DNA from: Maribacter arcticus
GTDB taxonomy: Bacteria > Bacteroidota > Bacteroidia > Flavobacteriales > Flavobacteriaceae
Assembly (NCBI RefSeq): GCF_900167935.1
Contig: NZ_FUYL01000011.1
Coordinates: 124,001-188,000, forward strand
Reading direction: 5' to 3'
DNA: 64,000 nucleotides
Shown: piece after piece, positions 45,507 through 57,866 of the stretch
Position numbering within the stretch: position 1 is the first letter of the stretch
Layout of the letters: each line of letters opens with the position of its first letter
The notes under the pieces: generated by a model
What the model saw: the letters and a program-made list of their open reading frames with translations, nothing else
The model's database searches: none
What the model was told of the DNA's origin: nothing
Position numbers and translations under genes: made by a program

Positions 45507-46136
45507 ATGAGAAGATGGATATTAATTTGTTGTCCTCTAATTATGATGTTTATTTTATCTGGTTTCGGTTTCAAACCCTTTAAGGTTGAAGTGCCGGAGT
45601 TGCTTAAAGTAAAAGAACCTACTTTAGTTTCGTTTCCTCAAGACGAATCTTTTTTATCGAATTATCAAATTGCTCCCCCTTTTCTTGGTAGTCAGTATAT
45701 AGGCTTTAAAGAGGCATTGGCCTTTAAAGAGTCTCAAGGAAATTATTTTGCTATAAATAGCTATGGTTATTTAGGAAAATATCAATTTGGGCTAGGTACA
45801 CTAGAATTAGTTGGTGTTTACGACGGAAATCATTTTTTAAATGATCCAATTCTTCAAGAGAAAGTTTTCAATGTAAATATCTCTAGAAACAAATGGATTT
45901 TAAGAAAGGATATTAAACGATATGTTGGGGTGCACATGCGCGGAATAGAAATTACCGAATCAGGTATATTGGCAGCAGCACATCTTGCAGGCCCAGGCAA
46001 CGTTAAATTATATTTACGCTCGCAAGGTCGTATGGAAATTATGGATGGTTATGGTACTAGTATATCCCACTATATGAAAAAGTTCTCGGGATATGATATT
46101 TCTATGATTTTGCCGAAACGCAATCCAAGAATTTAA
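45507..46136 (+). CDS. lytic transglycosylase-like secreted protein
   Basis: The 209-residue product has an N-terminal signal or membrane helix (residues 3-20). The region ALAFKESQGNYFAINSYGYL followed by GKYQFG resembles the lysozyme-like fold: a Glu at the head of an ES.G.Y motif and a GxYQFG loop. EITESGILAAAHLAGPGNVKLY matches the second half of that fold. It may cleave or bind peptidoglycan. It lies directly downstream of mltG with a separate promoter. Activity is inferred from motif only. Confidence 0.72.
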   Translation: MRRWILICCPLIMMFILSGFGFKPFKVEVPELLKVKEPTLVSFPQDESFLSNYQIAPPFLGSQYIGFKEALAFKESQGNYFAINSYGYLGKYQFGLGTLELVGVYDGNHFLNDPILQEKVFNVNISRNKWILRKDIKRYVGVHMRGIEITESGILAAAHLAGPGNVKLYLRSQGRMEIMDGYGTSISHYMKKFSGYDISMILPKRNPRI

Positions 46137-46161
46137 AAGTTTAAGTAGATATGAAAATAGG

Positions 46162-46193
46162 AAACCTTGGCAGTTTATTGCCAGGGTTTTTTT
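46162..46193 (+). terminator. terminator after the lysozyme-like gene
   Basis: The 11-bp stem AAACCTTGGCA / TGCCAGGGTTT with a six-base loop ends in seven T residues, 26 bases after the stop. It also overlaps the end of the convergent gene. Confidence 0.85.
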
Positions 46194-46914
46194 ATGCATG
46201 AATAATAAAAATAGCCGGCCTTTTATGAAGGTCGACATTTTCATTTTTCCAATTGATTGCAGTTTTGGTTTTAATATATTCCGTCGGTAGGGTAATATCT
46301 GCTGCAACACAAATTCGCGTACTCGGTGCTAAAGATTTTATAAGTTCCTCAAGCATTTTATTATTACGGTACGGAGTTTCAATGAATATTTGGGACTGAT
46401 TGTCTTCCTTTGATTTTCGTTCTAAATTTTTGATATATTTTTTACGCTCAGTACTATCAATTGGTAGGTAGCCATTAAAGGCAAAATTTTGACCGTTCAT
46501 TCCGCTAGCCATTAAAGCTAATAAAATAGAGGAGGGGCCAACCAAAGGTATTACCTGAATATTCTTTTCATGAGCTATTTTAACAACGGCAGCACCAGGG
46601 TCAGCAATACCAGGACAACCAGCTTCTGAAAGTATGCCAACATCAAAACCTTCGAAGCATGGATTAAGAAAAGTTGGAATTTCTTGTGCCTCGGTAAACT
46701 TATTTAATACAGAAAGCTTTAATGAGGGTTGAGATTTCCTCGGACTTATTTTTTTGATAAAATGACGAGCTGTTTTTTCATTTTCAACTATATAGTAATC
46801 TAATTGCTCAATAGTTTGCTTAATTGAAATAGGTAATACCTCTAATGGTTCCATATCACCTAATGTAGATGGTATTAAATATACATTTCCTGTTTTCCCG
46901 TTTTTTGTGCTCAT
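46192..46914 (-). CDS. RsmI-like SAM-dependent methyltransferase (tetrapyrrole methylase fold)
   Basis: The 240-residue product has the tetrapyrrole-methylase fold of RsmI: GNVYLIPSTLGD at the N terminus, GILSEAGCPGIADPGAAVV near 92-110, PLVGPSSILLALMASG near 122 and IFIETPYRNNKML near 172. RsmI makes the 2'-O-methyl of C1402 in 16S rRNA. This shorter version (RsmI is usually near 285 residues) lacks the C-terminal part, so the exact target is uncertain. It follows the LMW phosphatase without a gap. Confidence 0.87.
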   Translation of the reverse strand: MSTKNGKTGNVYLIPSTLGDMEPLEVLPISIKQTIEQLDYYIVENEKTARHFIKKISPRKSQPSLKLSVLNKFTEAQEIPTFLNPCFEGFDVGILSEAGCPGIADPGAAVVKIAHEKNIQVIPLVGPSSILLALMASGMNGQNFAFNGYLPIDSTERKKYIKNLERKSKEDNQSQIFIETPYRNNKMLEELIKSLAPSTRICVAADITLPTEYIKTKTAINWKNENVDLHKRPAIFIIHA

Positions 46915-47367
46915 TTATTTATTTTCTATTCTTGCTGCTATAAGCGTGCAAGCTTTGTCAATCATTATATAAACTTTTTTAAAACCATCATCAGAATCAT
47001 GATAAGGATCGGGGACCTCCTCGTTATTTGAATTAATTTCACTTAAAATTAGTTTAACCTTTTCTGCGTCCGATTTATTTCTTGCTAATCTTGTAATGTC
47101 GGCATAATTACTTTTATCCATGACGTAAATTAAATCAAAAGAATCAAAATCTGAAATGGTGAACCTCCTACAGCGTTGGTTGCTTATGTTGATACCGTAA
47201 TCATGCGCGACCTTTATTGACCTCGGATCAGGAGGGTTGCCTACATGATAGCCGGCAGTGCCTGCTGAGTCTACAAATGTTTGTGTTGAATTTACTTTTG
47301 ATTTAAGAATACCTTCTGCCAATGGAGACCTACAGATATTACCTAGGCAAACCATCAACACATTCAT
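46915..47367 (-). CDS. low-molecular-weight protein tyrosine phosphatase
   Basis: The 150-residue product has the P-loop CLGNICRS (CX5R) near residues 7-13 and the acid loop PDPYHDSDDGF near 123. It is the full family length. It may act on protein phosphotyrosine or arginine, but no partner kinase is seen. The gene lies between dnaA and the RsmI-like gene on the same strand, with 12 bases after dnaA, which suggests a shared transcript. Confidence 0.93.
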   Translation of the reverse strand: MNVLMVCLGNICRSPLAEGILKSKVNSTQTFVDSAGTAGYHVGNPPDPRSIKVAHDYGINISNQRCRRFTISDFDSFDLIYVMDKSNYADITRLARNKSDAEKVKLILSEINSNNEEVPDPYHDSDDGFKKVYIMIDKACTLIAARIENK

Positions 47368-47379
47368 GGGGTAGTGGTA

Positions 47380-48804
47380 TTAAGAGAATTTCTTTGTTAA
47401 GTCATCAATATACTTACGAAATTGCTTATCGGTTTCTGCTAAGTTATCTACAGTCTTACACGCATGTAAAACAGTGGCGTGATCTCTTTTACCTATTTGA
47501 GAGCCTATACTCGCTAAAGAAGCTTTAGTGAATTTCTTAGCAAAGAACATGGCTAACTGTCTTGCCTGTACAATATGTCTCTTTCTTGTTTTAGATTGCA
47601 AAGTAGCTACATCCATTTCAAAGTAATCAGAAACTACCTTTTGTATATAGTCGATAGATACTTCTCTTTTCGTATTCTTGACAAATTTCTCTACAACTTG
47701 TTGAGCAAGTTCTATTGTGACTTCTCTTTTGTTTAAGGTAGACTGAGCAATTAAAGAAATAATGGCTCCTTCAAGTTCCCTAATGTTAGTTTTTATATGC
47801 TTTGCAACATATTCTATGATGTCTTCAGGAATTTCAACACCATCTCTATATAACTTGTTCTTTAATATAGAGATTCTTGTTTCGTAATCAGGACTTTGCA
47901 ATTCTGCGGATAGTCCCCATTTAAAACGAGATAAAAGACGTTGTTCAATATCCTGCATGTCAACAGGAGCTTTATCTGAAGTAAGTATTACTTGCTTACC
48001 ATTTTGATGTAAATGGTTGAAAATATGGAAGAATACGTCTTGTGTACCAGATTTTCCAGATAAAAACTGTACATCATCAATGATAAGTACATCTATTAAT
48101 TGATAGAAATGAATGAAATCATTTCTAGTGTTCTTCTTTACAGATTCAATATACTGTTGTGTGAATTTCTCAGCAGATATATAAAGTACGGTTCGCTCAG
48201 GATATTTATCCTTTATTTCAACACCAATGGCATGCGCTAAATGTGTTTTTCCTAAACCTACACCACCAAATACTAATAAAGGATTAAAAGAAGTTCCTCC
48301 TGGTTTATTAGCGACTGCCATACCAGCAGAACGCGCCAAACGGTTAGAATCTCCTTCTAAGAAATTATCAAAATTATAATTCGGATTTAGCTGTGATTCT
48401 ATCTTTATATTTCTAATTCCTGGTATAACAAACGGATTTCTTAATTCAGGATTTTTAGATTTGATAGGAACATCCATTTCTTGAGCCGCCATCGCACCTC
48501 TATTAGAGCTAGGAATTTTTTCTGTAAAAGGCTCTTTATTTCCGTAGGTATTTTCCATACGAATGATATAGACCAGTTTTGCAGTTTCTCCTAATTCCTT
48601 TGTTAAGGCAACTTTTAAAAGTTTTACATAGTGTTCTTCTAGCCATTCGTAGAAAAACTTACTTGGCACTTGTATACTTAAAGCGTTCTCAGATAATTTA
48701 ACTGGCTTAATAGGTTCAAACCAGGTTTTGAATGCCTGCGGTTGGATATTATCCTTAATAAACACCAAACAGTTTTTCCAGACGGAATTTGCAGTAACAC
48801 TCAT
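47380..48804 (-). CDS. dnaA: chromosomal replication initiator protein DnaA
   Basis: The 474-residue protein binds DnaA boxes and opens the origin. Domain I is at the N terminus (VWKNCLVFIKDNIQPQAFKTW), the AAA+ core has Walker A FGGVGLGKTHLAHAIG near 179 and Walker B LIIDDVQFLSG near 240, and domain IV has the signature GKRDHATVLHACKTV near 438-451. Upstream lies a perfect 21-base palindrome and a TTGTTCACA-like 9-mer, both possible control sites. The LMW phosphatase gene follows. Confidence 0.97.
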   Translation of the reverse strand: MSVTANSVWKNCLVFIKDNIQPQAFKTWFEPIKPVKLSENALSIQVPSKFFYEWLEEHYVKLLKVALTKELGETAKLVYIIRMENTYGNKEPFTEKIPSSNRGAMAAQEMDVPIKSKNPELRNPFVIPGIRNIKIESQLNPNYNFDNFLEGDSNRLARSAGMAVANKPGGTSFNPLLVFGGVGLGKTHLAHAIGVEIKDKYPERTVLYISAEKFTQQYIESVKKNTRNDFIHFYQLIDVLIIDDVQFLSGKSGTQDVFFHIFNHLHQNGKQVILTSDKAPVDMQDIEQRLLSRFKWGLSAELQSPDYETRISILKNKLYRDGVEIPEDIIEYVAKHIKTNIRELEGAIISLIAQSTLNKREVTIELAQQVVEKFVKNTKREVSIDYIQKVVSDYFEMDVATLQSKTRKRHIVQARQLAMFFAKKFTKASLASIGSQIGKRDHATVLHACKTVDNLAETDKQFRKYIDDLTKKFS

Positions 48805-48844
48805 AATTTATTCTAAACTTTTAATGGTTAGCGTTTAGTTATAG

Positions 48845-48865
48845 CTAATTGAAAATTTCAATTAG
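48845..48865. promoter_or_regulatory. perfect 21-base palindrome upstream of dnaA
   Basis: Arms CTAATTGAAA (48845-48854) and TTTCAATTAG (48856-48865) flank one A, 40 bases before the dnaA ATG. A DnaA-box-like TGTGAACAA lies at 48891-48899. The site resembles an operator, with no known binder. Confidence 0.5.
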
Positions 48866-49004
48866 GTCTCTTATTCAACTTGGGCAAATATGTGAACAAA
48901 TAATTTAAAAAAAAAATCGATTAGCATTGAATTTGACCTTTTTTTTTCTCATGTTCGCTTGCTAGTAGCGGAGATTTTAAATATATACTTTTTACTTTAA
49001 ATAA

Positions 49005-49403
49005 ATGCGTACAAACGAAATTTCTTTTCGAATAAGGTATAGTGAAACAGACCAGATGGGGGTAGTATATCATGGTAACTATGCTCAATATTTAGAATTA
49101 GCAAGAGTTGAATGGTTAAGGTCGTTAGGAATTTCTTACAAAACTATGGAAGAAGATGGTATAATGCTTCCAGTAATAAGTTTATCAATCAATTATATAA
49201 AACCTGCTTTGTATGATGATTTAATTACAGTTAAAGTAATATTGAAAAAAAAACCTGCAGTTAGAATAGAATTTGATTATGAAATAACTAATGAAGCTGG
49301 TGATTTATTGGCTACCGCTAATACAGTTTTGGTGTTTATGGATATGAAAAGGAAAAGGCCAACAAAATGTCCACAATTTTTATTAGATAAATTAAACTAC
49401 TAA
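49005..49403 (+). CDS. acyl-CoA thioesterase, YbgC/4HBT family
   Basis: The 132-residue hotdog-fold product has RYSETDQMGVVYHGNYAQYLE, with the active-site Asp in the D.MGVVYH.NY motif near residues 15-26, and VEWLRSLGISY. It hydrolyses short or medium acyl-CoA thioesters. The precise substrate is unknown. It is divergent from dnaA across a 200-base AT-rich space. Confidence 0.9.
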   Translation: MRTNEISFRIRYSETDQMGVVYHGNYAQYLELARVEWLRSLGISYKTMEEDGIMLPVISLSINYIKPALYDDLITVKVILKKKPAVRIEFDYEITNEAGDLLATANTVLVFMDMKRKRPTKCPQFLLDKLNY

Positions 49404-49422
49404 GAAGAGTACGTATTTAAGT

Positions 49423-50025
49423 TTATTCAACAGCTTTAATATCTAGTTTGTGATGAGCCTTCAAAAGTTTAAAGGTTTTTTTAAATTCACTTTTTGGAAT
49501 CGAAAGAACGATTTTACATTTAAGATGTAAGTCCTGTGAAATAATTTCAAGTTGATGTTTCTTAACCAATCGCATAACTATATCCATTTCTGAATATTCG
49601 AACGAAACGCCTACTTGTTGTTGTAACACCTTCTTTATTATGGTAGCGTTTTCCAAAGCTAACTTCGCAGTTTCCTTGTAAGCACTTATTAATCCGCCAA
49701 CACCTAATTTGGTTCCACCAAAAATTCGAACTACAGCAACTAGTGTATTGGTAACATCAAAAGATTGTAATTGACCATAAATGGGCATTCCGGCTGAATT
49801 ATTTGGTTCTCCATCATCATTTGCACGGTATGATAAGTTTTCAATTCCCATTTGCCAAGCATAACATACGTGGTTGGCTGTAGGATATTCTTTTTTTAAG
49901 CATTCAATATATTCTTTTACTTCATCTTCATTGGTCACAGGAAAGCAATACCCATAGAACTTACTTTTTCGTTCCTTGTATAAAATAGGTTCCGATGGTT
50001 TTGAAATAGTTCTATAGGTGTCCAT
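49423..50025 (-). CDS. YigZ/IMPACT-family protein
   Basis: The 200-residue product has the UPF0029 N-terminal domain: FYGYCFPVTNEDEVKEYIE, HVCYAWQM, and NDDGEPNNSAGMPIYGQL near 68-85, then VRIFGGTKLGVGGLI. A C-terminal ferredoxin-like domain follows (SFEYSEMDIVMRLVKKHQ). The family relates to translation control (IMPACT) and has no defined bacterial role. It follows the EamA gene, probably in the same minus-strand run. Confidence 0.92.
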   Translation of the reverse strand: MDTYRTISKPSEPILYKERKSKFYGYCFPVTNEDEVKEYIECLKKEYPTANHVCYAWQMGIENLSYRANDDGEPNNSAGMPIYGQLQSFDVTNTLVAVVRIFGGTKLGVGGLISAYKETAKLALENATIIKKVLQQQVGVSFEYSEMDIVMRLVKKHQLEIISQDLHLKCKIVLSIPKSEFKKTFKLLKAHHKLDIKAVE

Positions 50026-50044
50026 ATTAAATAGTTTGCCAAGT

Positions 50045-50929
50045 TTATAGAAAATTCATTAACTGCTGGCCAAATGCAACCAAAACAATACTCAAAACAG
50101 CCATGCCGATACCAAACCAATTTTTAATAGTCAGCCTTTCTTTAAATAGTATAATGCCTAACAAAGTTGAAAACATAACAATGGCAACGTTATTCATGGT
50201 GAAAACAGAAGCACTGTTCCAAGTAGGGTGTTGTAACGCTTTTAATAAAAAGTAAATAGAGAAATAGTTAGGAACACCTAAGCAAATACCTCCAATAACA
50301 TTTTTTAAATTGACCTTAATAGGTTGGGTTATTGATTTAAAACCTATAAATAAAACACCGAAGATTCCGGCAGAAGCAAATACACTAGCAGAGAATAGGG
50401 CATATTCTTCTTCTGGCATATGTACTTCTTGAAAATACTTAATACTGGTGTCTATAATTCCAGAACCTAAAAAAACCAGTACTGGTAATATGAAGGCCCA
50501 TTTCTCAGTTTTTATTTTATGCTTTTTTAACGATGTAAAATATACAGCAAAAAGGGCCAATATTATGCCTGTAATTTCTATTATACCAAGCGCCTCCTTA
50601 TAAAAGAAAACTCCGAAAAGCACGGGTATTGTAAGAGACATTTTGGTGGCGACAGATGCTACAGATACTCCGAGCTTTTGAGAGGTTGCTGCCATTAGAT
50701 TAAAAATCACGATAAACAATAAACCTAGGGCAATACTACCCCAAAACCAGCTTTTGTGTGGAATTGTTGAAATGTCAAAGGGTTCATTGTTATATAAAAG
50801 CCCAACCAAACATGCGATAAAGTAGTTTAGAATTATTGCATAGATTGTTTGAACCTGATATTTAGCGAACAGTTTAAAAATCACAAAGATTAGGCTTGAA
50901 AACAGAATGCTGAGAACTAAATACATCAC
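50045..50929 (-). CDS. EamA-family (DMT) transporter
   Basis: The 294-residue product has ten membrane helices in two EamA repeats, with a boundary near residue 145. The first repeat ends ALGIIEITGIILALFAVYF and the second ends ILFKERLTIKNWFGIGMAVL. It probably exports a small metabolite. The stop of the HAD gene (50930) abuts its start, and both follow ribD on the same strand, so ribD-HAD-eamA may be one operon. Confidence 0.85.
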   Translation of the reverse strand: MMYLVLSILFSSLIFVIFKLFAKYQVQTIYAIILNYFIACLVGLLYNNEPFDISTIPHKSWFWGSIALGLLFIVIFNLMAATSQKLGVSVASVATKMSLTIPVLFGVFFYKEALGIIEITGIILALFAVYFTSLKKHKIKTEKWAFILPVLVFLGSGIIDTSIKYFQEVHMPEEEYALFSASVFASAGIFGVLFIGFKSITQPIKVNLKNVIGGICLGVPNYFSIYFLLKALQHPTWNSASVFTMNNVAIVMFSTLLGIILFKERLTIKNWFGIGMAVLSIVLVAFGQQLMNFL

Positions 50930-51532
50930 TTAAAGATGGTTTAAGGTTTCAAGAACATCTTCTTTGCCTACTTGTAAATTCCAACATAAAATCCCTAATT
51001 TCGAAGCACTTAGGGTGTTCTCTTTAGAGTCATCAATGAATAGGGTTTCATTTGCAACTAGATTATTTTCATGAAGTACAAACTCATAAATATTTGAATT
51101 TGGTTTGCGCATCTTCAATTCTTGTGATAGATAAAATTGCTCAAAACAGTTTTGAAATCTTTTGAAACGTTCTAAGCCCATCGATTTTTTAACTTGCTCT
51201 ATGTGAAGGTCGTTGGTATTACTCAGTAAAAACAATCGATACCTATTTTCCTTTTTAAGTTGTTCAATAAAGGTTAACCGTTCTTCTGGAAAATCTAAAA
51301 TAATGGAATTCCAAGCAGCTATAATTTGCGCCCTACTTGCGTCATTAAAAATAGACTGCAAAGCATTGATAAAAGTATCGGACTCCATCAACCCCATTTC
51401 ATAATCTTTAAAGATAGCGTCAAGTTCTGGTGTCATTTGGGTGAGTCCAAATTTTGACATTTCCAATAAGGGTGCTTGCTTGTCTAGGTTGATGAAAATA
51501 TCACCAAAGTCAAATATGATATTTTTAATCAT
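50930..51532 (-). CDS. HAD-family hydrolase (HAD-IA, YihX-like)
   Basis: The 200-residue product opens IKNIIFDFGDIFINLDKQ, a modified HAD motif I with the first Asp in FDFGD. Motif II Ser/Thr is in LFLLSNTNDLH near 100 and motif IV in LFIDDSKENTLSA near 168. It is likely a sugar or nucleotide phosphatase. The substrate is unknown. The start overlaps ribD's stop by four bases, so the two genes are translationally linked. Confidence 0.9.
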   Translation of the reverse strand: MIKNIIFDFGDIFINLDKQAPLLEMSKFGLTQMTPELDAIFKDYEMGLMESDTFINALQSIFNDASRAQIIAAWNSIILDFPEERLTFIEQLKKENRYRLFLLSNTNDLHIEQVKKSMGLERFKRFQNCFEQFYLSQELKMRKPNSNIYEFVLHENNLVANETLFIDDSKENTLSASKLGILCWNLQVGKEDVLETLNHL

Positions 51533-52635
51533 GGCTTAAATATGGTTAATTGGTCCGTTGAAATTTGCACCTGTTCTTTAATAACACCTTTTATCCTTGG
51601 TGCTTTAATACCTTTTTTAAATGTTGATGTGCCTTTAAAAATTCGAGCTTCATCCCATAAATTATTATCAATAAAACTTTCTATGGTTTTAGACCCACCT
51701 TCGATTATAACACTTTGTATCTGTTCTTCGTAAAGCAATGAACATACTTGTTGGGGTAATGAAGTTTCAAAGTTTAAAATCTTGTAGGTGATATGATCAA
51801 CATATTGGCTAGCATCTTCAACTTCAGTGCAAATAATTGTCCTTTGATTTCCATCAAAAACATGAAAATCAATTGGAATTTTTAAAGTTCTATCTATAAT
51901 AATTCGTGTTGGCGGCTTACCAGTCCAATCTCTTAAGTTTAATTGAGGATTGTCGACCAGTACAGTGTTGGTTCCCACTAAAACACCTGGCTCTTCGCTA
52001 CGCCATTTATGTACTAATTGTCTAGACCTTCTATTGGTAATCCAATAAGGTTTTTTCTTTTCATCTCTAAGGGTTGGCTCTGGTGCTATAAAGCCATCTG
52101 CCGTCTCTGCCCATTTTAAGATAATGAAGGGGCGCTTTTTAGTGTAATACGTAAGAAATCTTTTGTGATGTTCTTCACATTCTTTTTTGAGAATACCTAC
52201 TTGAACACTACAACCAGCTTGTTCAAGTTTCTTTATACCGTTACCAGCTACTTTTTCATGTGGGTCTTTTAATCCTATTACAACCTTAGGTATGCCCATT
52301 TTTACAATTAAATCGGCACAAGGTGGTGTTTTGCCAAAATGGGAGCAAGGCTCTAGGGTTACATAGAGGGTTGCTGATTTTAACAATGAAATGTCCTTAA
52401 CTGAATTAATGGCATTTACCTCAGCATGAGCGCCACCATAGGCACTGGTATAGCCTTCTCCGATTATTTTGTCATTATAAACAATAACGGCACCCACCAT
52501 CGGGTTAGGAGCAGTAGTGCCTAGTCCGTTTTTTGCAATTTGAATAGAACGCAGCATATATTTCTCATCCGTTGAAAAAGAATCTAATTTTGCATGTGCG
52601 GTATTATGGGAATCAAGATTATTATTGGACATCAA
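51529..52635 (-). CDS. ribD: bifunctional riboflavin deaminase-reductase RibD
   Basis: The 368-residue enzyme carries out two successive steps of riboflavin synthesis. The zinc deaminase part has GGAHAEVNAI near 66-75 and PCSHFGKTPPC near 95-105. The reductase part begins near residue 170 (ILKWAETADGFIAPE) and includes IIEGGSKTIESFI near 310. The start is uncertain: the first 24 residues are low-complexity, and a later ATG at 52557 (MLRSIQIAKNGLG) fits the family start. I keep the longer form. Confidence 0.94.
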   Translation of the reverse strand: MMSNNNLDSHNTAHAKLDSFSTDEKYMLRSIQIAKNGLGTTAPNPMVGAVIVYNDKIIGEGYTSAYGGAHAEVNAINSVKDISLLKSATLYVTLEPCSHFGKTPPCADLIVKMGIPKVVIGLKDPHEKVAGNGIKKLEQAGCSVQVGILKKECEEHHKRFLTYYTKKRPFIILKWAETADGFIAPEPTLRDEKKKPYWITNRRSRQLVHKWRSEEPGVLVGTNTVLVDNPQLNLRDWTGKPPTRIIIDRTLKIPIDFHVFDGNQRTIICTEVEDASQYVDHITYKILNFETSLPQQVCSLLYEEQIQSVIIEGGSKTIESFIDNNLWDEARIFKGTSTFKKGIKAPRIKGVIKEQVQISTDQLTIFKP

Positions 52636-52709
52636 ACTTTACCTTTATATGCATATCACGTATCTTCACACCTCAAAAATAGCACTTTAAAACCTATTGC
52701 ATTATTGAT

Positions 52710-53195
52710 ATGGAAAATGTATTAATTCGTGAAATTAGAAAGGAAGATAATCCTCAAGTGGCATCAGTCATAAGAAAGGTCTTGGTAGATTTAGGAGTGC
52801 CTAAGGTTGGTACTGCCTATGCCGATACTGCCTTAGACCATATGTTTGAACACTACGATAAGCCAAAGGCTACTTACTTTGTTGTCGAAGAAAATGGTGT
52901 TATTTTAGGATGTGCAGGGGTTGCCCAATTAGATAACTATGAAGGCAATATTTGTGAACTTCAGAAAATGTATTTTCTTGAAGCAGCTAGGGGTAAGGGT
53001 ATTGGTAATAAAATGATAAACACTTGTTTAGAACGTGCTAAAGAATACGGCTTCGAAGGGTGTTATTTAGAAACCATGCCATACATGGAAGCTGCGCAAA
53101 AACTGTATAAGAGAATGGGTTTCGATTACATTGATGCTCCAATGGGTGATACGGGTCATTATTCTTGTCCGGTTTGGATGCTTAAAACATTATAA
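52710..53195 (+). CDS. GNAT-family N-acetyltransferase
   Basis: The 161-residue product has ENVLIREIRKEDNPQVASVI, a GNAT start, then FVVEENGVILGCAGVAQL and the acetyl-CoA loop EAARGKGIGNKMIN near residue 95, followed by CYLETMPYMEAAQKLYKRMGF. The loop fits the R-G-x-G-x-G/A motif. The substrate is unknown. prmC follows after two bases on the same strand, so they may be co-transcribed. Confidence 0.87.
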   Translation: MENVLIREIRKEDNPQVASVIRKVLVDLGVPKVGTAYADTALDHMFEHYDKPKATYFVVEENGVILGCAGVAQLDNYEGNICELQKMYFLEAARGKGIGNKMINTCLERAKEYGFEGCYLETMPYMEAAQKLYKRMGFDYIDAPMGDTGHYSCPVWMLKTL

Positions 53196-53197
53196 CT

Positions 53198-54042
53198 GTG
53201 CTTTTAAGGGAAATTAAAAATATATTTCATTTAGAATTAGATGTGCTTTATGGCAAGGATGAAGTCTCTAGTTTTTTCTACCTATTAATTGAGCACTATT
53301 TTAATTTAGAGCGCTTCATTTTAGCAATTCAACCAGAACTAGTTATAGATAAAGAACAAGAAACTATCATTTTTAACGCCTTATCTGAATTGAAGTTAGA
53401 ACGTCCTATTCAACATATTATAGGAAGCAGCTATTTTATGGAGATGGATTTTAAGGTCAATTCACATGTTCTAATTCCGAGGCCAGAAACCGAAGAATTA
53501 GTGCGTTGGGTTTTAGAAGACAACGAGAAAACTGAACAGGTTTTGACCATTTTAGATATGGGCACAGGTAGTGGCTGTATTCCTATTTCTATAGCTAAAA
53601 ACTTATCTAATGCAAATGTATATGGATTAGATATTTCGTTGGATGCTCTTGAAGTAGCTCAGGAGAATAACAAAATTCATTGCACTCAAGTTGTTTTTTT
53701 TCAAGCGGATATACTTAATCTAGATTATGAATGTACCTATGACATAATTGTATCGAACCCGCCTTATGTAAGAGAATTAGAAAAGGCCGAGATGCAAAAT
53801 AATGTTATTAACCATGAACCAAGTATTGCGTTATTTGTGCCAGATGAAGATCCTTTAAAATTTTATAGGGCAATTGTTATTTTCGCAGCTAAACATTTGA
53901 ATGATAAAGGCAGCTTGTATTTAGAGATTAATCAATTTCTAGGTAAAGAAATGATAGCGCTTCTAAAAGAGTATGAATTTCATACTATAAAATTGAAACA
54001 AGATATGTATGGTAATGACCGAATGCTTAAAGGAATAATAAG

Positions 54043-54046
<4 letters not shown>
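53198..54046 (+). CDS. prmC: release factor glutamine methyltransferase
   Basis: The 282-residue enzyme methylates the GGQ glutamine of RF1/RF2. It shows LDMGTGSGCIPISIAK (motif I) near 114-130, NPPYVRE near 187 and RPIQHIIGSSYFME near 69. The start is GTG at 53198 (encoding MLLREIKNIFHLE), two bases after the GNAT stop, and no ATG gives a family-like N terminus. The stop overlaps the next ATG by four bases. Confidence 0.94.
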
Positions 54047-56621
<2,575 letters not shown>

Positions 56622-56627
56622 GTTACT

Positions 56628-57866
56628 ATGGATGTTTTTACGATAATTTCAGTATTAGTATTTCTATCGGCCATTTTCGGTTATTTAAATGCGCGGTTTT
56701 TAAAACTCCCCAATAGTATTGGGCTTATGCTCATCACTATTGTTTTTACATTGGTAGTCTTTGGTATAGGTTATGTTGACGATACCCTTATTAATGCTGA
56801 GCGCTATATCATTGATCAGATAGATTTTAAATCTGTTTTACTAGATATAATGTTGAGTTTTTTGCTATTTGCAGGGGCACTTCATACTAATTTTGATCAA
56901 TTAAAAGTGCAGCGTTGGCCTATTCTGGTATTTTCTACTCTAGGGGTCTTGGTCTCCACTTTTTTAGTAGGTACAAGCATGTACTATTTATTGCAGTTAT
57001 TGGGAATGGATATCAATTTTATTTACTGTCTACTTTTTGGATCACTAATATCACCCACAGACCCCATTGCAGTTTTGGGAATACTTAAAAAAGCTGGAGC
57101 ACCAAAACAGTTAGAAACCAAGATTGTAGGCGAATCACTATTTAATGATGGAGTAGGAGTTGTGGTTTTTCTTACTATATTTCAGTTGGCTTCGGCTGGT
57201 GAAACAGCTGTGGGGCCTTTAGAAATTCTTGAACTTTTTGGTGTTGAGGTCATAGGCGGTCTAGCACTTGGGTTGGCATTAGGCTGGGGTACTTACAAAT
57301 TAATGAAGTCCATTGATGATTATGACATCGAGGTCATTATTACATTGGCAACTGTCATGGTAGGTACTTTAATTGCACAGAAATTTCACTTATCAGCCCC
57401 TTTGGCTATGGTGGCTGCAGGTTTGGTCGTTGGTAATGATACCGTGCGTAATTCTGCAATGTCTGAAACTACCGAAACCTATGTGGATAAATTTTGGGAA
57501 TTGTTAGATATTCTATTGAATACACTATTGTTCGTTCTTATAGGGATGGAAATGTTGGTTCTGTCATTTAAGACTGAATATGTAATTGCCGGATTATTAG
57601 CTATTCCATTAGTTTTGATATGTCGATACCTTTCCTTGTTGCTACCTATCAAATTCTTTGAAAAGAAGCTTGATTTCGTGCCGAGAACTAATTTGATAAT
57701 GACTTGGGGCGGATTGCGTGGGGGTATATCAATAGCCTTAGCTTTAGGATTATCAGATGATATGTTTAGAGACGCTTTTTTGGTAATCACATATATCATA
57801 GTCGTATTTTCGATAATAGGACAAGGCTTAACTGTTGAGAAGCTGATTAAACGTGTGGTACAATGA
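56628..57866 (+). CDS. CPA1-family sodium/proton antiporter
   Basis: The 412-residue membrane protein has about 12 helices. The ion-binding motif [16 protein letters not shown] (TDP pattern) lies near 142-157, with the conserved [16 protein letters not shown] near 169-184 and [14 protein letters not shown] near 363. It exchanges Na+ or K+ for protons and may help in pH or salt balance. It follows ligA after six bases, and its stop overlaps the next start by four bases. Confidence 0.93.
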   Translation: MDVFTIISVLVFLSAIFGYLNARFLKLPNSIGLMLITIVFTLVVFGIGYVDDTLINAERYIIDQIDFKSVLLDIMLSFLLFAGALHTNFDQLKVQRWPILVFSTLGVLVSTFLVGTSMYYLLQLLGMDINFIYCLLFGSLISPTDPIAVLGILKKAGAPKQLETKIVGESLFNDGVGVVVFLTIFQLASAGETAVGPLEILELFGVEVIGGLALGLALGWGTYKLMKSIDDYDIEVIITLATVMVGTLIAQKFHLSAPLAMVAAGLVVGNDTVRNSAMSETTETYVDKFWELLDILLNTLLFVLIGMEMLVLSFKTEYVIAGLLAIPLVLICRYLSLLLPIKFFEKKLDFVPRTNLIMTWGGLRGGISIALALGLSDDMFRDAFLVITYIIVVFSIIGQGLTVEKLIKRVVQ

